Shown: positions 25,205-35,865 of the stretch, in pieces
Numbering within the stretch: position 1 is the first letter of the stretch
How the letters are laid out: every line of letters begins with the position of its first letter
Source of the DNA: Nothopassalora personata
Taxonomy: Eukaryota; Ascomycota; Dothideomycetes; Mycosphaerellales; Mycosphaerellaceae
Direction: 5' to 3'
DNA: 64,000 nt
Assembly (NCBI GenBank): GCA_033816765.1
Contig: CM066298.1
Coordinates: 186,001-250,000, forward strand
Translations under genes and position numbers: made by a program
The notes under the pieces: generated by a model
Databases searched by the model: none
What the model saw: the letters and a program-made list of their open reading frames with translations, nothing else
What the model was told of the DNA's origin: nothing

Positions 25205-25879
25205 TCATGGCAACGCAGCCAAAGTTTTCGACATGAACATGATACTGAAGTTGTATCCTTCTCCTCGTTGGTGGACGTAGTCTTCCTGATATCCCTTACG
25301 TTTGTAGAAGTCGGAAAACAGTTCCTGGACAACACAGAGAACCATCTTGAGTCGCCTCAGAGGAGGACGGGTCGTGGCTTTCGTTTTGACGGCAAACCGG
25401 TCCATGATCTCCTGCTCCGTTGCCTTCAAGACAAAAGCCGCAGCGCCTCGGCCTTGCGCAGAAGGATGAGAAGCCAGCAACCTCAGCTCCCATTCTTCAG
25501 TATCATCTTCGACGAGATGCGAGCATAGCCAGGGTGACTTGTTTTCGTCAGGGCCAAGATATCGGCGACAAGTGGCAGTGGCAACCACATCGGAGCTCCC
25601 CTGATGGCTAAGCACAATGACCAAGGAGTCTGGGCCGTCTTGCAAGTAGACGAAGATGCCATCGATCGAGCTCAGGCGGGGGTTCTGTCTGGAGAAGCCG
25701 AGTGCTGGCTTCGACTGCTCTGCTTGGGCATATGCGAGGTTGATCGTCTTCACGAGACCAGGCAAGAATGGCGAGCCGCGGAGTTGCTGCGCTGTGAAGA
25801 TTGACAGTATGGTAGGCTTGCCATCTATCTCGAGGCCAGCGAGCGTGTTCGGCGTGTTGAGGTTGTGTTCGATTGTCAT
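25205..25879 (-). CDS. GNAT-family N-acetyltransferase
   Basis: A single-exon gene of 224 residues from the ATG at 25879. Residues 131-150 (ELRLLASHPSAQGRGAA) contain the QGRGA loop of GNAT motif A, which binds the acetyl-CoA pyrophosphate. Residues about 192-217 include FYKRKGYQEDYVHQRGEGYN, the motif B region with the aromatic FY and GY positions common in this superfamily. The N-terminal 70 residues place the family's first helix. The length is normal for a fungal GNAT. The acceptor substrate cannot be inferred. It is the first gene right of the RIP block, with the normal composition of the island. Confidence 0.85.
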   Translation of the reverse strand: MTIEHNLNTPNTLAGLEIDGKPTILSIFTAQQLRGSPFLPGLVKTINLAYAQAEQSKPALGFSRQNPRLSSIDGIFVYLQDGPDSLVIVLSHQGSSDVVATATCRRYLGPDENKSPWLCSHLVEDDTEEWELRLLASHPSAQGRGAAAFVLKATEQEIMDRFAVKTKATTRPPLRRLKMVLCVVQELFSDFYKRKGYQEDYVHQRGEGYNFSIMFMSKTLAALP

Positions 25880-25899
25880 GTGTGTAGGAGGTAGTCAAC

Positions 25900-27250
25900 T
25901 TGATGGCACCAGGATGTGTGTGTGTGTGTGTGTGTGTGTGGTTGTCAGGAAAGTGCGAAATGGTTCGGTCAGTGGCTCAACTTTCTTCCGCGAAGCGAGA
26001 TCACCTTCCGCTTTCAGACTAATGCATGTGCCTGCAGCCTACGCTCTTCCATTCCACTTCTCGTTCAACATCAGACACAGCGTTGAATTCCGAGTCCATA
26101 TTGCCAGTATCGGGACATCGGCCGTAAGAACAAGCGCGGCCCGCTATGAAAATGGTGTGTTCTGCAGACGCATAGCCTATATGCAAGTCTGATACCAACA
26201 CCCTGATCCGGAGCCATACTCACCAAAAGCCTGGTTATTGTGCTCTTAACGATTCTTCGCTCGCGTAAATGGACATGATTCCGTGCCACGCTCAGGCGAA
26301 GCACGCTTCAGCGACTGTGGCGCGCCAGTGGGTTGCTCCGCCTGCTCCTTGGTTGTCAGGACATCACCTTGTGAACCACCAAGATCGTCACCGGCAGACT
26401 CATCCTCAGATTCATCACCGAGCTCGTCACGATTTCGTCGAACTTTGCGCACCGGAACATCTTTCCCTCCTGGCAGATCGTCCGCCCCGGGATCCCGCAG
26501 CAAAGCAGTCAGAGCTGCTGCCAAGGAACACTCCGAGTTATTAGCGCCGGTGCTGATCTGAAAATTGTCCACATCACCATCAGCCAGTGATCACTGTCGA
26601 CTTGGCCAGCTTTCACTCTGCACCGAATTTCTAGACGAGAGGACATTCACGCACCGATGGATACTTTGGTGGCAATTTTCCCTTCGATCGCCGGATCCCA
26701 TGAGCACCCCACCTGCCACTAGTGATTCAAACACAGCTCATAAGAAGGGCTCGGGAAGCCATTATGCTGGGCCAGCAGGAGTTGCCACATGCCTCAAATT
26801 GAATTGGTGGTATTTCCGCACGAGGCACCACAGATCCCCTTGCCCGCAGTATTCCGTGTAGGTGCGGTACTGTAGGCCAGCAGGGTGATGCTCTGGGTAA
26901 GCTCGCCAGTTTCTGAGCTTCATAATACTGTCAGAGTCTGCAGAATCTGTAAGCTTCTCATAGCAGCGACTTCGACAGGGATCTGCTCAAATCCTTCTGA
27001 ATAGGACGAAGTGAGCTCTGTTTAGCGCCCCGCCCAGGCTTCCTTGATGACAGCGCGCTGATGTAGGTTAGCATGTCTCTTTTGAGTGCCACCGTTGACG
27101 GAACAGACTTCCACCAACGATCATGCCGAAGGTATTTTGCTTGATGTAGAGATTACAGATTTCCTGACTGTCCTCGCTGATAGCTAGAGGTCCGACCCAT
27201 CCATGCTTGAGCAAGCCTCGTTCAATTCTCTTCGGGGCCGCTACCTTAGA
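25900..27250. other. Intergenic with a GT microsatellite and a possible small coding segment
   Basis: A (tg)n tract occupies about 25915-25940. On the minus strand 26246-26570 is open for 108 codons with acidic, Ser/Gly-rich composition (DESEDESAGDDLGG), but it has no ATG. An intron-like acceptor (ttttcag) precedes it, so it could be a terminal exon of an unrecognised gene. Nothing else is supported. Confidence 0.3.
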
Positions 27251-27253
27251 ATC

Positions 27254-27844
27254 CTAGCCGTTGACAGGTGGTGCCGAGATAAGGGTGGTCTGTGGTGGTC
27301 TATTTGCTGTTGCAGCTTGAGCAGGCGCCGCTTGAGCAGGATCAGCTACAATAGGAGCGGCTGCAACAGGGGCGGCCGGAATTAGTGCAGGCAGTGGTGC
27401 AGCTTGTGCGGCGACCGCGGCCTGGCCCGACCCACGTATCTGCTGAAAGGATTTGATAGAGACTTTATCGCCGCACCGGACCTGATGCGGGTATTTGACT
27501 GTTCTCATCTATATATCGGGAGAAGTGGCACGGATAGTGATCAGGGCGCCAATAGCCGCACAAGCTGTACGCTTTGCAGCAGTGGTAGCATCGATCCCGA
27601 AGCTGTAAGCAGTCAATCCAGGTACGCCTGTGTGAACTGATAAACGATCTCGAGTGTCCTGAGTTGCCAAGGCGGCCGACGCAGCAGCTTCGTACTGTTG
27701 AAGATGTAATTTTACATCACGCTCCTGTTCAGCCGAGAGCTTCTGCCATTTCTTTCGGGCTGCACTTTGGACAACGTGTAGACCTGTAGACCTGTAGTCT
27801 TGTAGATGTGTCCTCTCCTTGCGGTTACTTCCAAATCGATCCAC
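27254..27844 (-). pseudogene. Hypothetical protein frame with one in-frame TAG
   Basis: One continuous minus-strand frame of about 197 codons, broken only by a TAG at 27509-27511 that is immediately followed by an ATG at 27508. The upstream half contains a charged helical segment (KKWQKLSAEQERDVKLHLQQ) and a more hydrophobic stretch; the downstream half is Ala/Pro-rich. No ATG is seen at the 5' end. It may be a decayed gene, or two separate small frames. Family unknown. Confidence 0.3.
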
Positions 27845-28609
27845 TGTTGTTAGTCAGCCATCAAGGATTGATGTGCCAGCCATGACGGAACCTATGGCGT
27901 AGAGTATTATGCGACTGGTACATCTGACATCTGGCTTGCTGTGAGACAACCTCATCGGATCTGCCTTGTCTCAAGAGCGACGGTGGGCGATCAAGGGCAA
28001 TGATGAGCATTCTGAGGTAAGTGAAGTCCTCTGTGCTGTCGTGATCCGATCCGCTATCCCCAACTTGGGTTCTGTTGTCCCCAACGATTTGCAGACCGAC
28101 GGGCGTAGACTAGGAGGTAAGGGTCAGTCATTCTTGGCTTACACAGTCTCCGCGGCTCTTATACATATTCTAACCCGAACGCTTCTACTTTGGCTCATTT
28201 CTCATGTTTCCTCTTGTCATCCTGTTGCAGTGGCACGATTCTGAAAGAGCCTTATGGCCTTATGCCTTTGTTGTCGAAGGGCGAAGCAGTCTGGGTACAA
28301 GCCAGCTCCCTGCGATCCCTCCATAGCGTGGAAGGATTGTACCGCCAAGACCCACGATACTAGCTCGCAAACACATAGTGTGTCAAATACTGTACCGAGA
28401 AAGGTACAGCACTATGTGATGACTCATGTCCTCGGGCAAGACATAGTTCCTCCTATTGACATAAACTAGTCTGGCCTTCCTCTCGTAGACTGCGGAAATG
28501 CCGCTGGTGAAATCAAGCTCCCGTCACATAGTATTTGATGTCTCTGACCTATTGTGCCAGGGACGTGGGCCTACGATGTTGCAGAGGAATGCTCTCCTGC
28601 AGCACATTA

Positions 28610-29250
28610 CTCCTGAACACCGACATCGATGGCACGATCTTCGAGCCTGAAAACTTCGAGTTCGTGCAGCATGACATTCGCAAGCCCTTTCCAATCTCCA
28701 GAACAGCTTCGACCTCGCTCATCAGCGGGATGCTCTACCTAGAGCATACGCGGTACCAATCAAGCTCGCTGCACAGAACCCGATCGATACCGTCAAGTCA
28801 GGAGGCTGGATCCACAGCTAATAGGACTTGACGACGATGTCCTGACTAAAGGCAGTGGCCCAGCATGCACGACTTTCATAAAGCTCGTCCGACACATTCT
28901 GCGTACCGTGGGTGTTTCAAAAATCGCTATAGTCCTGAAGCCGACTCTGGAGACTACCGGTTTTGAGCACGTCCAGGAGAATGTCTTTCGCCCTCAGATG
29001 GGAAGCAGAATCGTTGTGACAGCTGCACACCTTCTCGAAGCGTCGGCGAGAGCTCCTTGTGACGCGCTTCCACCGCCACTAGCTGCGCATGGCAGTAAGT
29101 GGCACAGCTCTGGAGCATAGTGCGAGTTAGCCTATTACTGACTCTGTCCAGGAATTCCGAAGCCATACGTGGATGAGTCTGGACTGAGCCTAGATATGAT
29201 CGAGCAGCGTTTACGTGATGATCTACTTGACAAGGGCGCAGAGTCTTGTT
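28610..29250 (+). pseudogene. Decayed SAM-dependent methyltransferase gene
   Basis: Three reading frames together carry the ordered pieces of a class I methyltransferase of the kind common near fungal secondary-metabolism and LaeA-like genes. FEPENFEFVQHDIRKPFP (about 28639-28692) is the acidic-loop region. KLAAQNPIDTVKSGGW (about 28760-28812) is the helix before strand 5. KLVRHILRTVGVSK and LETTGFEHVQENVF (about 28883-28990) come next, and a C-terminal DESGLSLDMIEQRLRDDLLDKG stretch is near 29170-29240. Frameshifts and stops separate the pieces, and the SAM-binding GxGxG region is not visible upstream. Confidence 0.6.
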
Positions 29251-29361
29251 GCCGAGTTGTCTGCGGTAGGGAGCCTATCGGGTGTGGAAAGATTCCATAA
29301 GATTCTGGCTGATGTGCCAGACAGCAGAACCGCGTGATGCGGAGAACTTGTACTTCGGGCC

Positions 29362-30528
29362 TCATACAGCGTTCAGTGCTGGAACAACATCTTCGAATCC
29401 GGCCATTGGTCCACTACGATCGACCAGATACCCAAGCCTGCCATGCTCCCTCCACTGCTCAAGCACATACTCCGGCATATCCATTCTGTTCTGCTGGATA
29501 GGCTTGTAGGCGTCGCTTTCGCTTGCCAAGATGTCTTTGTCTGTACGAACGTGGTCCACGATCATGCTCGTGTCGCCAGCAGCTTCCAGACCGATAAGAT
29601 CTTCTAATTCTCTTCGTACTTCCGCTACCGTTCCATCACAAAAGCGACAATGCCACGCAGCGTCCAGGATGAAAGCTCGATCCCACCAGCGTCGTCCGGC
29701 TTGATACGGTAGATACAGAATATCTTGGACTCGCAAGGACCATGGCAGCAATCCTCTGCGAAGGTCGCTAGGCAGAAGAGTGTTCTCTAGAGATGAGCCG
29801 AATGTAGTGGCCTGCGGATGTAGCCAAGGTTGTCCTGTACGACGAAGCGCGAACGAGTAGAGGAAATATTGGCTTGCAAGTGTGGTCCTGCTTGGGAAGT
29901 CGCAGTGGCGCAAGATCGAGACGGTTCCTGGTCGTGGTAGCTCGTGGACGTGACCTACTATCAGTACATCGCCTTCTCGGGGCATCTGCGCCGTGGCATT
30001 AGATGAGGTCAGTCCTTCTGTCAGGCTTGCATCACGAAGGTGGTCCATTTGTTCCATAGCAGTGAGTCCAGCGACGGACGTTGCGATAGACTTATGAATG
30101 ATCTTGTCGTGAAAGTCCGCGAAGCGAACCAGATTGTTTGTCGATGCGAAGGTCTTGGCGCTTGTGTTCCGCATCGTTGATGACTCGGCAATCACGAAGT
30201 AGTCCACATGCGCAGCCAGTGTGTTCAGCCTAATCTCAAGCCAGTCCAAATCTCCGGTAAACACAAAGAGGTCGTATACTTTCCGTGGTCGACCATAGGA
30301 TCTGAAGCCATGGAATCGACATATAGAGTCAATCTCGTCACGCTTGACCTCGTTGTGGGCTTCCGCGTAGTCAGCAGTCAGCTCGGCCATGTCAGGCCTT
30401 CTTGAGAGCACATGCTGTCTACTGGTGTCGTGACGATGAAGTGCCAAGATAGTGACCATCGAGACAGCAATCGTCGATATATGTGCGTACAGTCGCCATC
30501 TTCTTCGAGTCCGGGCAAGTGGATGCAT
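29362..30528 (-). CDS. Glycosyltransferase family 17 protein (GlcNAc-transferase-like), DxD-type motif altered
   Basis: A single-exon gene of 388 residues from the ATG at 30528. Basic residues precede a hydrophobic segment at about residues 13-30, the signal anchor of a type II Golgi/ER membrane protein. YDLFVF (85-90), DLDWLEIRLN (93-102) and VDYFVIAESS (108-117) are the conserved start of GT17, the family of the bisecting beta-1,4-mannosyl-glycoprotein GlcNAc-transferase. GDVLIVGHVHELPRP (186-200) occupies the position where family members normally have DxDE, but here both Asp positions are His (H193, H195). The rest, including WHCRFC and the C-terminal YVLEQW, fits the family. It may be inactive or altered in metal use; the frame is intact. 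Confidence 0.85.
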   Translation of the reverse strand: MHPLARTRRRWRLYAHISTIAVSMVTILALHRHDTSRQHVLSRRPDMAELTADYAEAHNEVKRDEIDSICRFHGFRSYGRPRKVYDLFVFTGDLDWLEIRLNTLAAHVDYFVIAESSTMRNTSAKTFASTNNLVRFADFHDKIIHKSIATSVAGLTAMEQMDHLRDASLTEGLTSSNATAQMPREGDVLIVGHVHELPRPGTVSILRHCDFPSRTTLASQYFLYSFALRRTGQPWLHPQATTFGSSLENTLLPSDLRRGLLPWSLRVQDILYLPYQAGRRWWDRAFILDAAWHCRFCDGTVAEVRRELEDLIGLEAAGDTSMIVDHVRTDKDILASESDAYKPIQQNRMDMPEYVLEQWREHGRLGYLVDRSGPMAGFEDVVPALNAV

Positions 30529-31982
30529 TGACTTCCAGGATTTTGGTGGTTGGTAAGTTCGTCAAGACAGTGAAGGTATTGATGTCAACACGCCGCCGCC
30601 ATGATGTAAGTGTCTCCCGGTAGATGGCCAAGAAGTCGTCCCGTCTCTCCACAGCTCAGTGCACACCGTCGCTCGAGTAGTATGTTGTCAAGACACAAAG
30701 TGGTCCAAGTCATGACGCCCGAAGCAGCAGAGCAGCTGGGTTGTTCCTGGCCATTCTGTTACAGGTTCTGCAGTGCCAAGGTGAAGGAGATGCTTGACAG
30801 GTGTTGGACGCGCAACAGTCTCGTCTCCTGTGCGGAACAGTGGTGCGTCCAATGAGAATGGACTTCGCTAAAAGTCTCGGTTGGCGGCAAAACGGTTGAT
30901 GCCAAGAATAGCATTGAATCTTGAGATCTGCATCGTCGGCTTGGACTACAAAGAATCTTTCAATTTCGGGATCGCTCGAGAAGAACAGCTGGTTTGCTGC
31001 TGGTTCACAAAGCGTGCAGCTTTGTGCAGCAAGCATGCTCTCGTCCTGATTTGCGGCTGAAGACCTGTGATTCTCATAGCACATTTTCGATCGAAATGCA
31101 GACTGGAGCAATGCCGCAAACCAGTAATCGATCTCAGCAACCTCACAGTGGCACTTGTTACGCTTGGGCCAGGGAGAGTTGCGAGCACTAGCATTCACCC
31201 TTCAAATGCGAGGATGCGCACCATCTCTTCCCAGTAATATCAGAGCGAGTCAGTCCCCTCGCCGACCAGTTGATACAATGGAAGAAATGCCCGGGCTTCC
31301 AAGACCAGCAGTCCGATTGTCAGTGGCCTCCTGATGCCTGCTGCTGGTCTCATGTGGTCGTAGACCAAGTCGAGGAGCAGAAGCAGAAGATGGTCCGGGA
31401 GTGGCGGACTGCGAGGGGCCAGACCAGGAGTATCAGAGCATTGAAGAGGTGTCGAAGCACATTCGGACGAAGCATGGACGGACAGCCAGAGGATTGATGA
31501 TGAGATGATAATTCAGGTGCTGGGTGTGTATGATGGTGGGGAAACAAAGAAGAATCACGGAGTCCGAAACGCCGAAACGCCGATCCGAGCCGAATAAAGT
31601 TATAATACCGTGGAATGAGATCACAAATCGGGGCCTCGGGTTCTACAACATCACATCAACGATATGGACCTGCAGAATCAACGCCGGAAATGCTGCATCT
31701 GGAGTCATTTGCTTGTACAGCATGAGCTCTGCGCGCTACGTCAGGCGGCACGGTGTCCCTCGCAAGGCACCGTTAGTGCAAATCGTGGTAAAGGTGGAAA
31801 TTGACATGTTGCTGTTCCCCGTACAGACGCTTCTATGTAAAGCTCCGGATGGGATGGCACGGTAGGTCTCACATTCCTCCCCGAGGCTCCAGTCGTAAAC
31901 AAAAGCCTGACCATTGCTCTCGCGTGGCGCCGCCCTTCACAACTCACCACGACAGCAGCAACACCCGCAGCGAGGCCTCACC
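30529..31982. other. Intergenic, no supported gene
   Basis: Several open frames (for example minus 30710-31198 and plus 31270-31497) overlap each other, lack recognisable motifs or an ATG, and are not called. It contains the upstream regions of the GT17 gene (left) and the NmrA-like gene (right). Confidence 0.45.
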
Positions 31983-32900
31983 ATGTCGAAAAGCATCATC
32001 GTGACAGGCGCCACCGGCAAGCAAGGAGGAGCTCTAATCGACCAGCTCGCCAACAACCCTGATTTCACTCTCATCGCCATCACCAGAAACGCCACAGGCG
32101 CCAGTGCCGAGAAGCTCAAGTCCAAAGGCACCAACATCAAAGTCGTCCAAGGCGACCAAAACGACTGCCCTGCCCTCTTCGCATCCGCCAAGTCCGCAGC
32201 CTCAGGTCCCATCTGGGGCGTCTACAGCGTGCAAATCGCCCAAGGCCACGGACCCGCCTCGGGCACCGGCGACGAAACCCAGCAAGGCTGCTCCATGATC
32301 GACGAAGCTGTCAAAGCAGGCGTCAAGCACTTCGTCTACAGCTCCGTCGAGCGCGGCGGCGACGAGCACAGCTGGGAGAATCCCGTCCCATCGGTGCCGC
32401 ACTTCAACACCAAGCACAATGTCGAGCAGCACTTGAAGAAGAATGCAGGCTCAATGGGCTGGACCATCCTCCGCCCTGTCGCATTCATGGAGAACCTCGC
32501 ACCGGGCTTCCCGGCGAAGGTCTTCATGGCCGCGATGCAGAGCACGGTAGGTGAGAAGAGGGTGCAGTGGGTCTCGACGAAAGATATTGGGGTTTTTGCT
32601 GCGCTGGCGTTTCAGAAGCCGCAAGAATGGAACCATAAGGCGATGGGGTTGGCGGGGGATTCGTTGAATGTTACGGAGCTGTGTGGTCAGGTGAGGGATA
32701 CAACAGGGGCGAATATATACCCGACTTTCTGGGTTTTGGGTGGTGTGTTGAAGTATATGGTTGCAGAGATTGGACATATGATTAGCTGGTTTGCGGCCGA
32801 GGGGTACAAGGCGGATGTTGATGCGTGTAAGAAGTTGCATCCGGAGATGATGGATGTGGAGGCGTGGTTGAGGAAGGAGAGTCCGTTTCCAAAGAAGTGA
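31983..32900 (+). CDS. NmrA-like NAD(P)-binding family protein
   Basis: 305 residues from the ATG at 31983; an upstream in-frame extension has no ATG. Residues 4-16 (SIIVTGATGKQGG) are the GxxGxxG Rossmann loop typical of the atypical short-chain dehydrogenases of the NmrA/HSCARG group, which sense or use NAD(P). Further family landmarks are FVYSSVERGG and the strand-helix WTILRPVAFMENLAPGF, which follows the usual position of the substrate pocket. No catalytic YxxxK is obvious, as is usual for NmrA-like regulators. The length is normal (about 300). Intronless. The ligand or partner is unknown. Confidence 0.92.
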   Translation: MSKSIIVTGATGKQGGALIDQLANNPDFTLIAITRNATGASAEKLKSKGTNIKVVQGDQNDCPALFASAKSAASGPIWGVYSVQIAQGHGPASGTGDETQQGCSMIDEAVKAGVKHFVYSSVERGGDEHSWENPVPSVPHFNTKHNVEQHLKKNAGSMGWTILRPVAFMENLAPGFPAKVFMAAMQSTVGEKRVQWVSTKDIGVFAALAFQKPQEWNHKAMGLAGDSLNVTELCGQVRDTTGANIYPTFWVLGGVLKYMVAEIGHMISWFAAEGYKADVDACKKLHPEMMDVEAWLRKESPFPKK

Positions 32901-33316
32901 AGAGGATGATGGTTCGCGAACCTCTTGTTCCTATTTTACGGTGGGGATAAATTCGTGTTTAACAGTACCATACTGTTATGGTGCAGCCGAGGTGGCAGTT
33001 TTGGTATGGAATATACGCTTTGTTTGGGTAGCTTCATGACACACGTATCGACCTTTCCTCTTACATTTGTTTTGGTGCAACCCCAGAGCGTCCCCGATGG
33101 CCTCGGCCGAAGCCCGAGGATGCGCAACATTATCTTCATCACTCACACCCCGAGCACTTCGGCAGCAAGGCTCAAGTAAGTGTCTGTTTAGACATCTCTT
33201 CCTGTTGGGCTTGATCTGGTCATTTCTGCGAGCTTCCCGGTTCAGCCACTTGTGCGAGAGGGAACGGCTTGTGTGTGCCAGCCACATCCTCCTCTATACA
33301 TAATAACGACCTCTCC
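32901..33316. other. Intergenic between the NmrA-like and NAPE-PLD-like genes
   Basis: About 420 bp holding the 3' region of one gene and the upstream region of the next. No distinct element recognised. Confidence 0.5.
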
Positions 33317-34543
33317 ATGTCCTGTCTGCGACCATTTCGCACCAAAAGTACTATCTCCTCACTGACCAAATCGACACGAGGCCATCTCAACATGACGACC
33401 ACAACAGCATCAAGACCATCGACAGTACACATCACCCCACCAGCATACAGACTACCAGCACCACCAGAAGCCAAGGAGCTCAAACACCATCTCAAAAAGA
33501 ATGCCGTATTTGAGAATCCATGGCCGTCCTTCGTCGACCCCGGCGGCTTCACAATCGGCGTCAAGATGACCCATCGCAAAATCTCAGGCAAAGACGTCTC
33601 AAACCCATCAAAATCGACTCTGGCTGTAGTGACACCTCACTTTCACCCCACTCGAAACCAGGCCGCCAACTTGAGAGCGACCTGGCTAGGCCATGCATGC
33701 TACCTCCTCGAGTTCCCCTCCGGCTTCCGGGTGCTCTTCGACCCGGTCTTCGAAGAACGTTGCTCTCCAATATCGTTCCTCGGGCCAAAACGCTTTACCA
33801 AAGCGCCCTGCAGGATCGAAGATATCCCCATCATTGATGCTGTCGTGATCAGCCATAATCACTATGACCACATGAGCTATCCATCCCTGACAGCAATCGC
33901 CGCCAAGCACCCGAATGTGCGCTTCTTCTGTGGTCTTGGAACAGCGAGATGGTTCAAGGATAATGGAATGCCGAATGTGACGGAGATGGATTGGTGGCAG
34001 AGCATTACCATCGCTCTCACATCGGACGACAAAGATATCGAGGCGACCGTGTCTTGCCTACCAAGCCAACACGGTTCCGCGAGGACCGGCATCGACCGCA
34101 GTCGCATGCTGTGGTCCTCCTGGTCCGTCTCGTCAGGAACCAAAAGCGTCTACTTCGCCGGCGACACAGGCTACCGCACAGTGCCCGAACTTCCCGACTC
34201 CGAAGACGACTATGGCCCAAGATATGATGACCTCCCCGTCTGCCCTGCCTTTAAGCAGATCGGCGAATTGAGAGGTCCTTTCGATCTGGGATTGCTACCG
34301 ATCGGTGCGTATCAGCCGAGGTTCATTATGAGCTCGCTGCATTCGAACCCATTCGACGCGGTGAATATATTCGTTGATACGCAGTGCAAGAAGGCGTTGG
34401 CAATGCATTGGGGCACTTGGGTGTTGACTGAGGAGGATGTGATGGAGCCGAAGAGGAAGCTTACGGAGGCCTTGAGATGGAAGGGCTTGCCTGAGGAGGG
34501 GAGGTTCGATGTTTGCGAGATCGGCGAGTCGAGGACGTTTTGA
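33317..34543 (+). CDS. Metallo-beta-lactamase fold hydrolase, NAPE-PLD-like
   Basis: 408 residues from the first ATG at 33317; a second ATG lies at 33392. The N-terminus (MSCLRPFRTKSTISS) is basic and Ser/Thr-rich, compatible with a mitochondrial presequence. WLGHACYLLEF and RVLFDPVFEERCSP precede the zinc motif HNHYDH (about residues 180-185). A later VYFAGDTGY supplies the bridging Asp region, and LPIGAYQPR with MHWGTW the last His. The order matches N-acyl-phosphatidylethanolamine phospholipase D, including the yeast mitochondrial homologue FMP30. In that family zinc-dependent cleavage releases N-acylethanolamine. Intronless, frame intact. Confidence 0.9.
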   Translation: MSCLRPFRTKSTISSLTKSTRGHLNMTTTTASRPSTVHITPPAYRLPAPPEAKELKHHLKKNAVFENPWPSFVDPGGFTIGVKMTHRKISGKDVSNPSKSTLAVVTPHFHPTRNQAANLRATWLGHACYLLEFPSGFRVLFDPVFEERCSPISFLGPKRFTKAPCRIEDIPIIDAVVISHNHYDHMSYPSLTAIAAKHPNVRFFCGLGTARWFKDNGMPNVTEMDWWQSITIALTSDDKDIEATVSCLPSQHGSARTGIDRSRMLWSSWSVSSGTKSVYFAGDTGYRTVPELPDSEDDYGPRYDDLPVCPAFKQIGELRGPFDLGLLPIGAYQPRFIMSSLHSNPFDAVNIFVDTQCKKALAMHWGTWVLTEEDVMEPKRKLTEALRWKGLPEEGRFDVCEIGESRTF

Positions 34544-34758
34544 TACGCTGGTCAACTCAGACGTGCATTGCGCTGATCGACGAGCTGTTGGAGAGGCGTC
34601 TCTTGAGTCTCACCTCTCTTCCAAGCGATGCCATGGAGCTGTTGCCTAAGTCTGGCCGTGTCGTCGACTTCCAGGGCATCCAAGGTCGACCCAGTCTGAT
34701 TCCGGAGCGGTGAGGCAGGATCTTGATCGTCCATTGCAAGACTCAGCACGACCTGAAT

Positions 34759-35865
34759 TCAGAGAACTACGACATTCCAGACGGCCTGTCCTTCTTCCAC
34801 TCGACCTCGGATCTGGTACGTCTCCAGCTCGAGAACCAGATCATTTGCTAGCGACAGCACCATATGGGAGCCCTTCGGCACGTTTCTCAGCACTACCGTC
34901 ATGTACAGTTCTGCAGCAATGATGAAAGCTCTCGCCAGAGCTGGCAAGTGCCCTTCATACGGTATACGCCGCCGCAGCTTGATCACAAGCTGCTCGGTGA
35001 TGTACAACCATCTACTCAAGTCATTACGCTCAGCTTCACCACCTTTCTCCGCCAGCGACACTTCCGGAAAGCTGAAGGATATCAATAAGCGTCGGACGGT
35101 GCGGACACAGAATCACCTCCAGCTCAGCACGAGACACCGAATCCGACAACCTTGATCCAGCAACAGCATAATCCGGATTACTCCAGTCGGCCATCCCCCC
35201 GCCCGTCAGAGCCAGAAATCGAGGCCTCTTAAGCCAAGTGGCAGCATGACACAAATCAGCCCAAGCTACAATCTTCAACAACGCCTTATCCCTGTCCAGC
35301 GCTCGGTGACCTCCCTGCACGACTAATAACTTCATCATACCCTCCATATGCACCCTAATCGCCACTCCATTGCCCTCCAAATCCTCCGCAATCGCAAGCA
35401 AAGCCACCGTTCCCACCTCCGTAGTGGTGCCTGCAGCTATCTCGTCCTTCAACTGCGCCATCGCAGCCGCCCTATGCTGCAGCGTCACAGTCGATACCGG
35501 CTTGCCTTGCTCCAGATCTCGGTTCAACGAGACTGACGAAAGCGTCGCCTACGAGATTGAGGTTTGCTACATGGCGAACATGGACCATTCCCGGTCGTCG
35601 TGGATCGACATGGGTTGCTACGGCATCTCTTGACTGGCCCGGTGCGGTTTGAGAAGTCGAGAGCGGGTCATGTGCTTCTTGCGAGGCTGCTTTGATGTTG
35701 CGTTGCTCTCGCGTTGCCGCTCTGATGATAGGTCGCTGCCCTGTGAAGAGTAGTGGGCTTTCAGGGCTTGTTTACGGATTATGTGCCGGGTTGTTGGGTC
35801 TTCAGAGGCCTGTGTTGGGGGAAAGGGGTGTAGGTTACGAAGATGAGGTCGTTGTGCTGCTCCAT
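34759..35865 (-). pseudogene. Decayed fungal-specific transcription-factor-like gene (no zinc cluster)
   Basis: From an ATG at 35865 the first residues (MEQHNDLIFVT) fit the start of the group. A frameshift near 35820 leads to a frame with a basic stretch, then TAG codons at 35618-35620, 35567-35569 and 35549-35551. After these the frame is open from about 35527 to 35100 (LAIAEDLEGNGVAIRVHMEGMMKLL and beyond), and a second frameshift near 35080 leads to the C-terminal 108 codons ending at 34759. The helical pattern with HMEGM and AWADLCHA resembles the middle homology region of fungal Zn2Cys6-type regulators that lack the DNA-binding cluster. All three stops fit Gln CAG-to-TAG change. Confidence 0.65.

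Noticed and set aside
30710..31198. 162-codon minus frame
   Set aside because: No ATG at its start, no motif, Cys-rich by chance, and equal-length frames overlap it.
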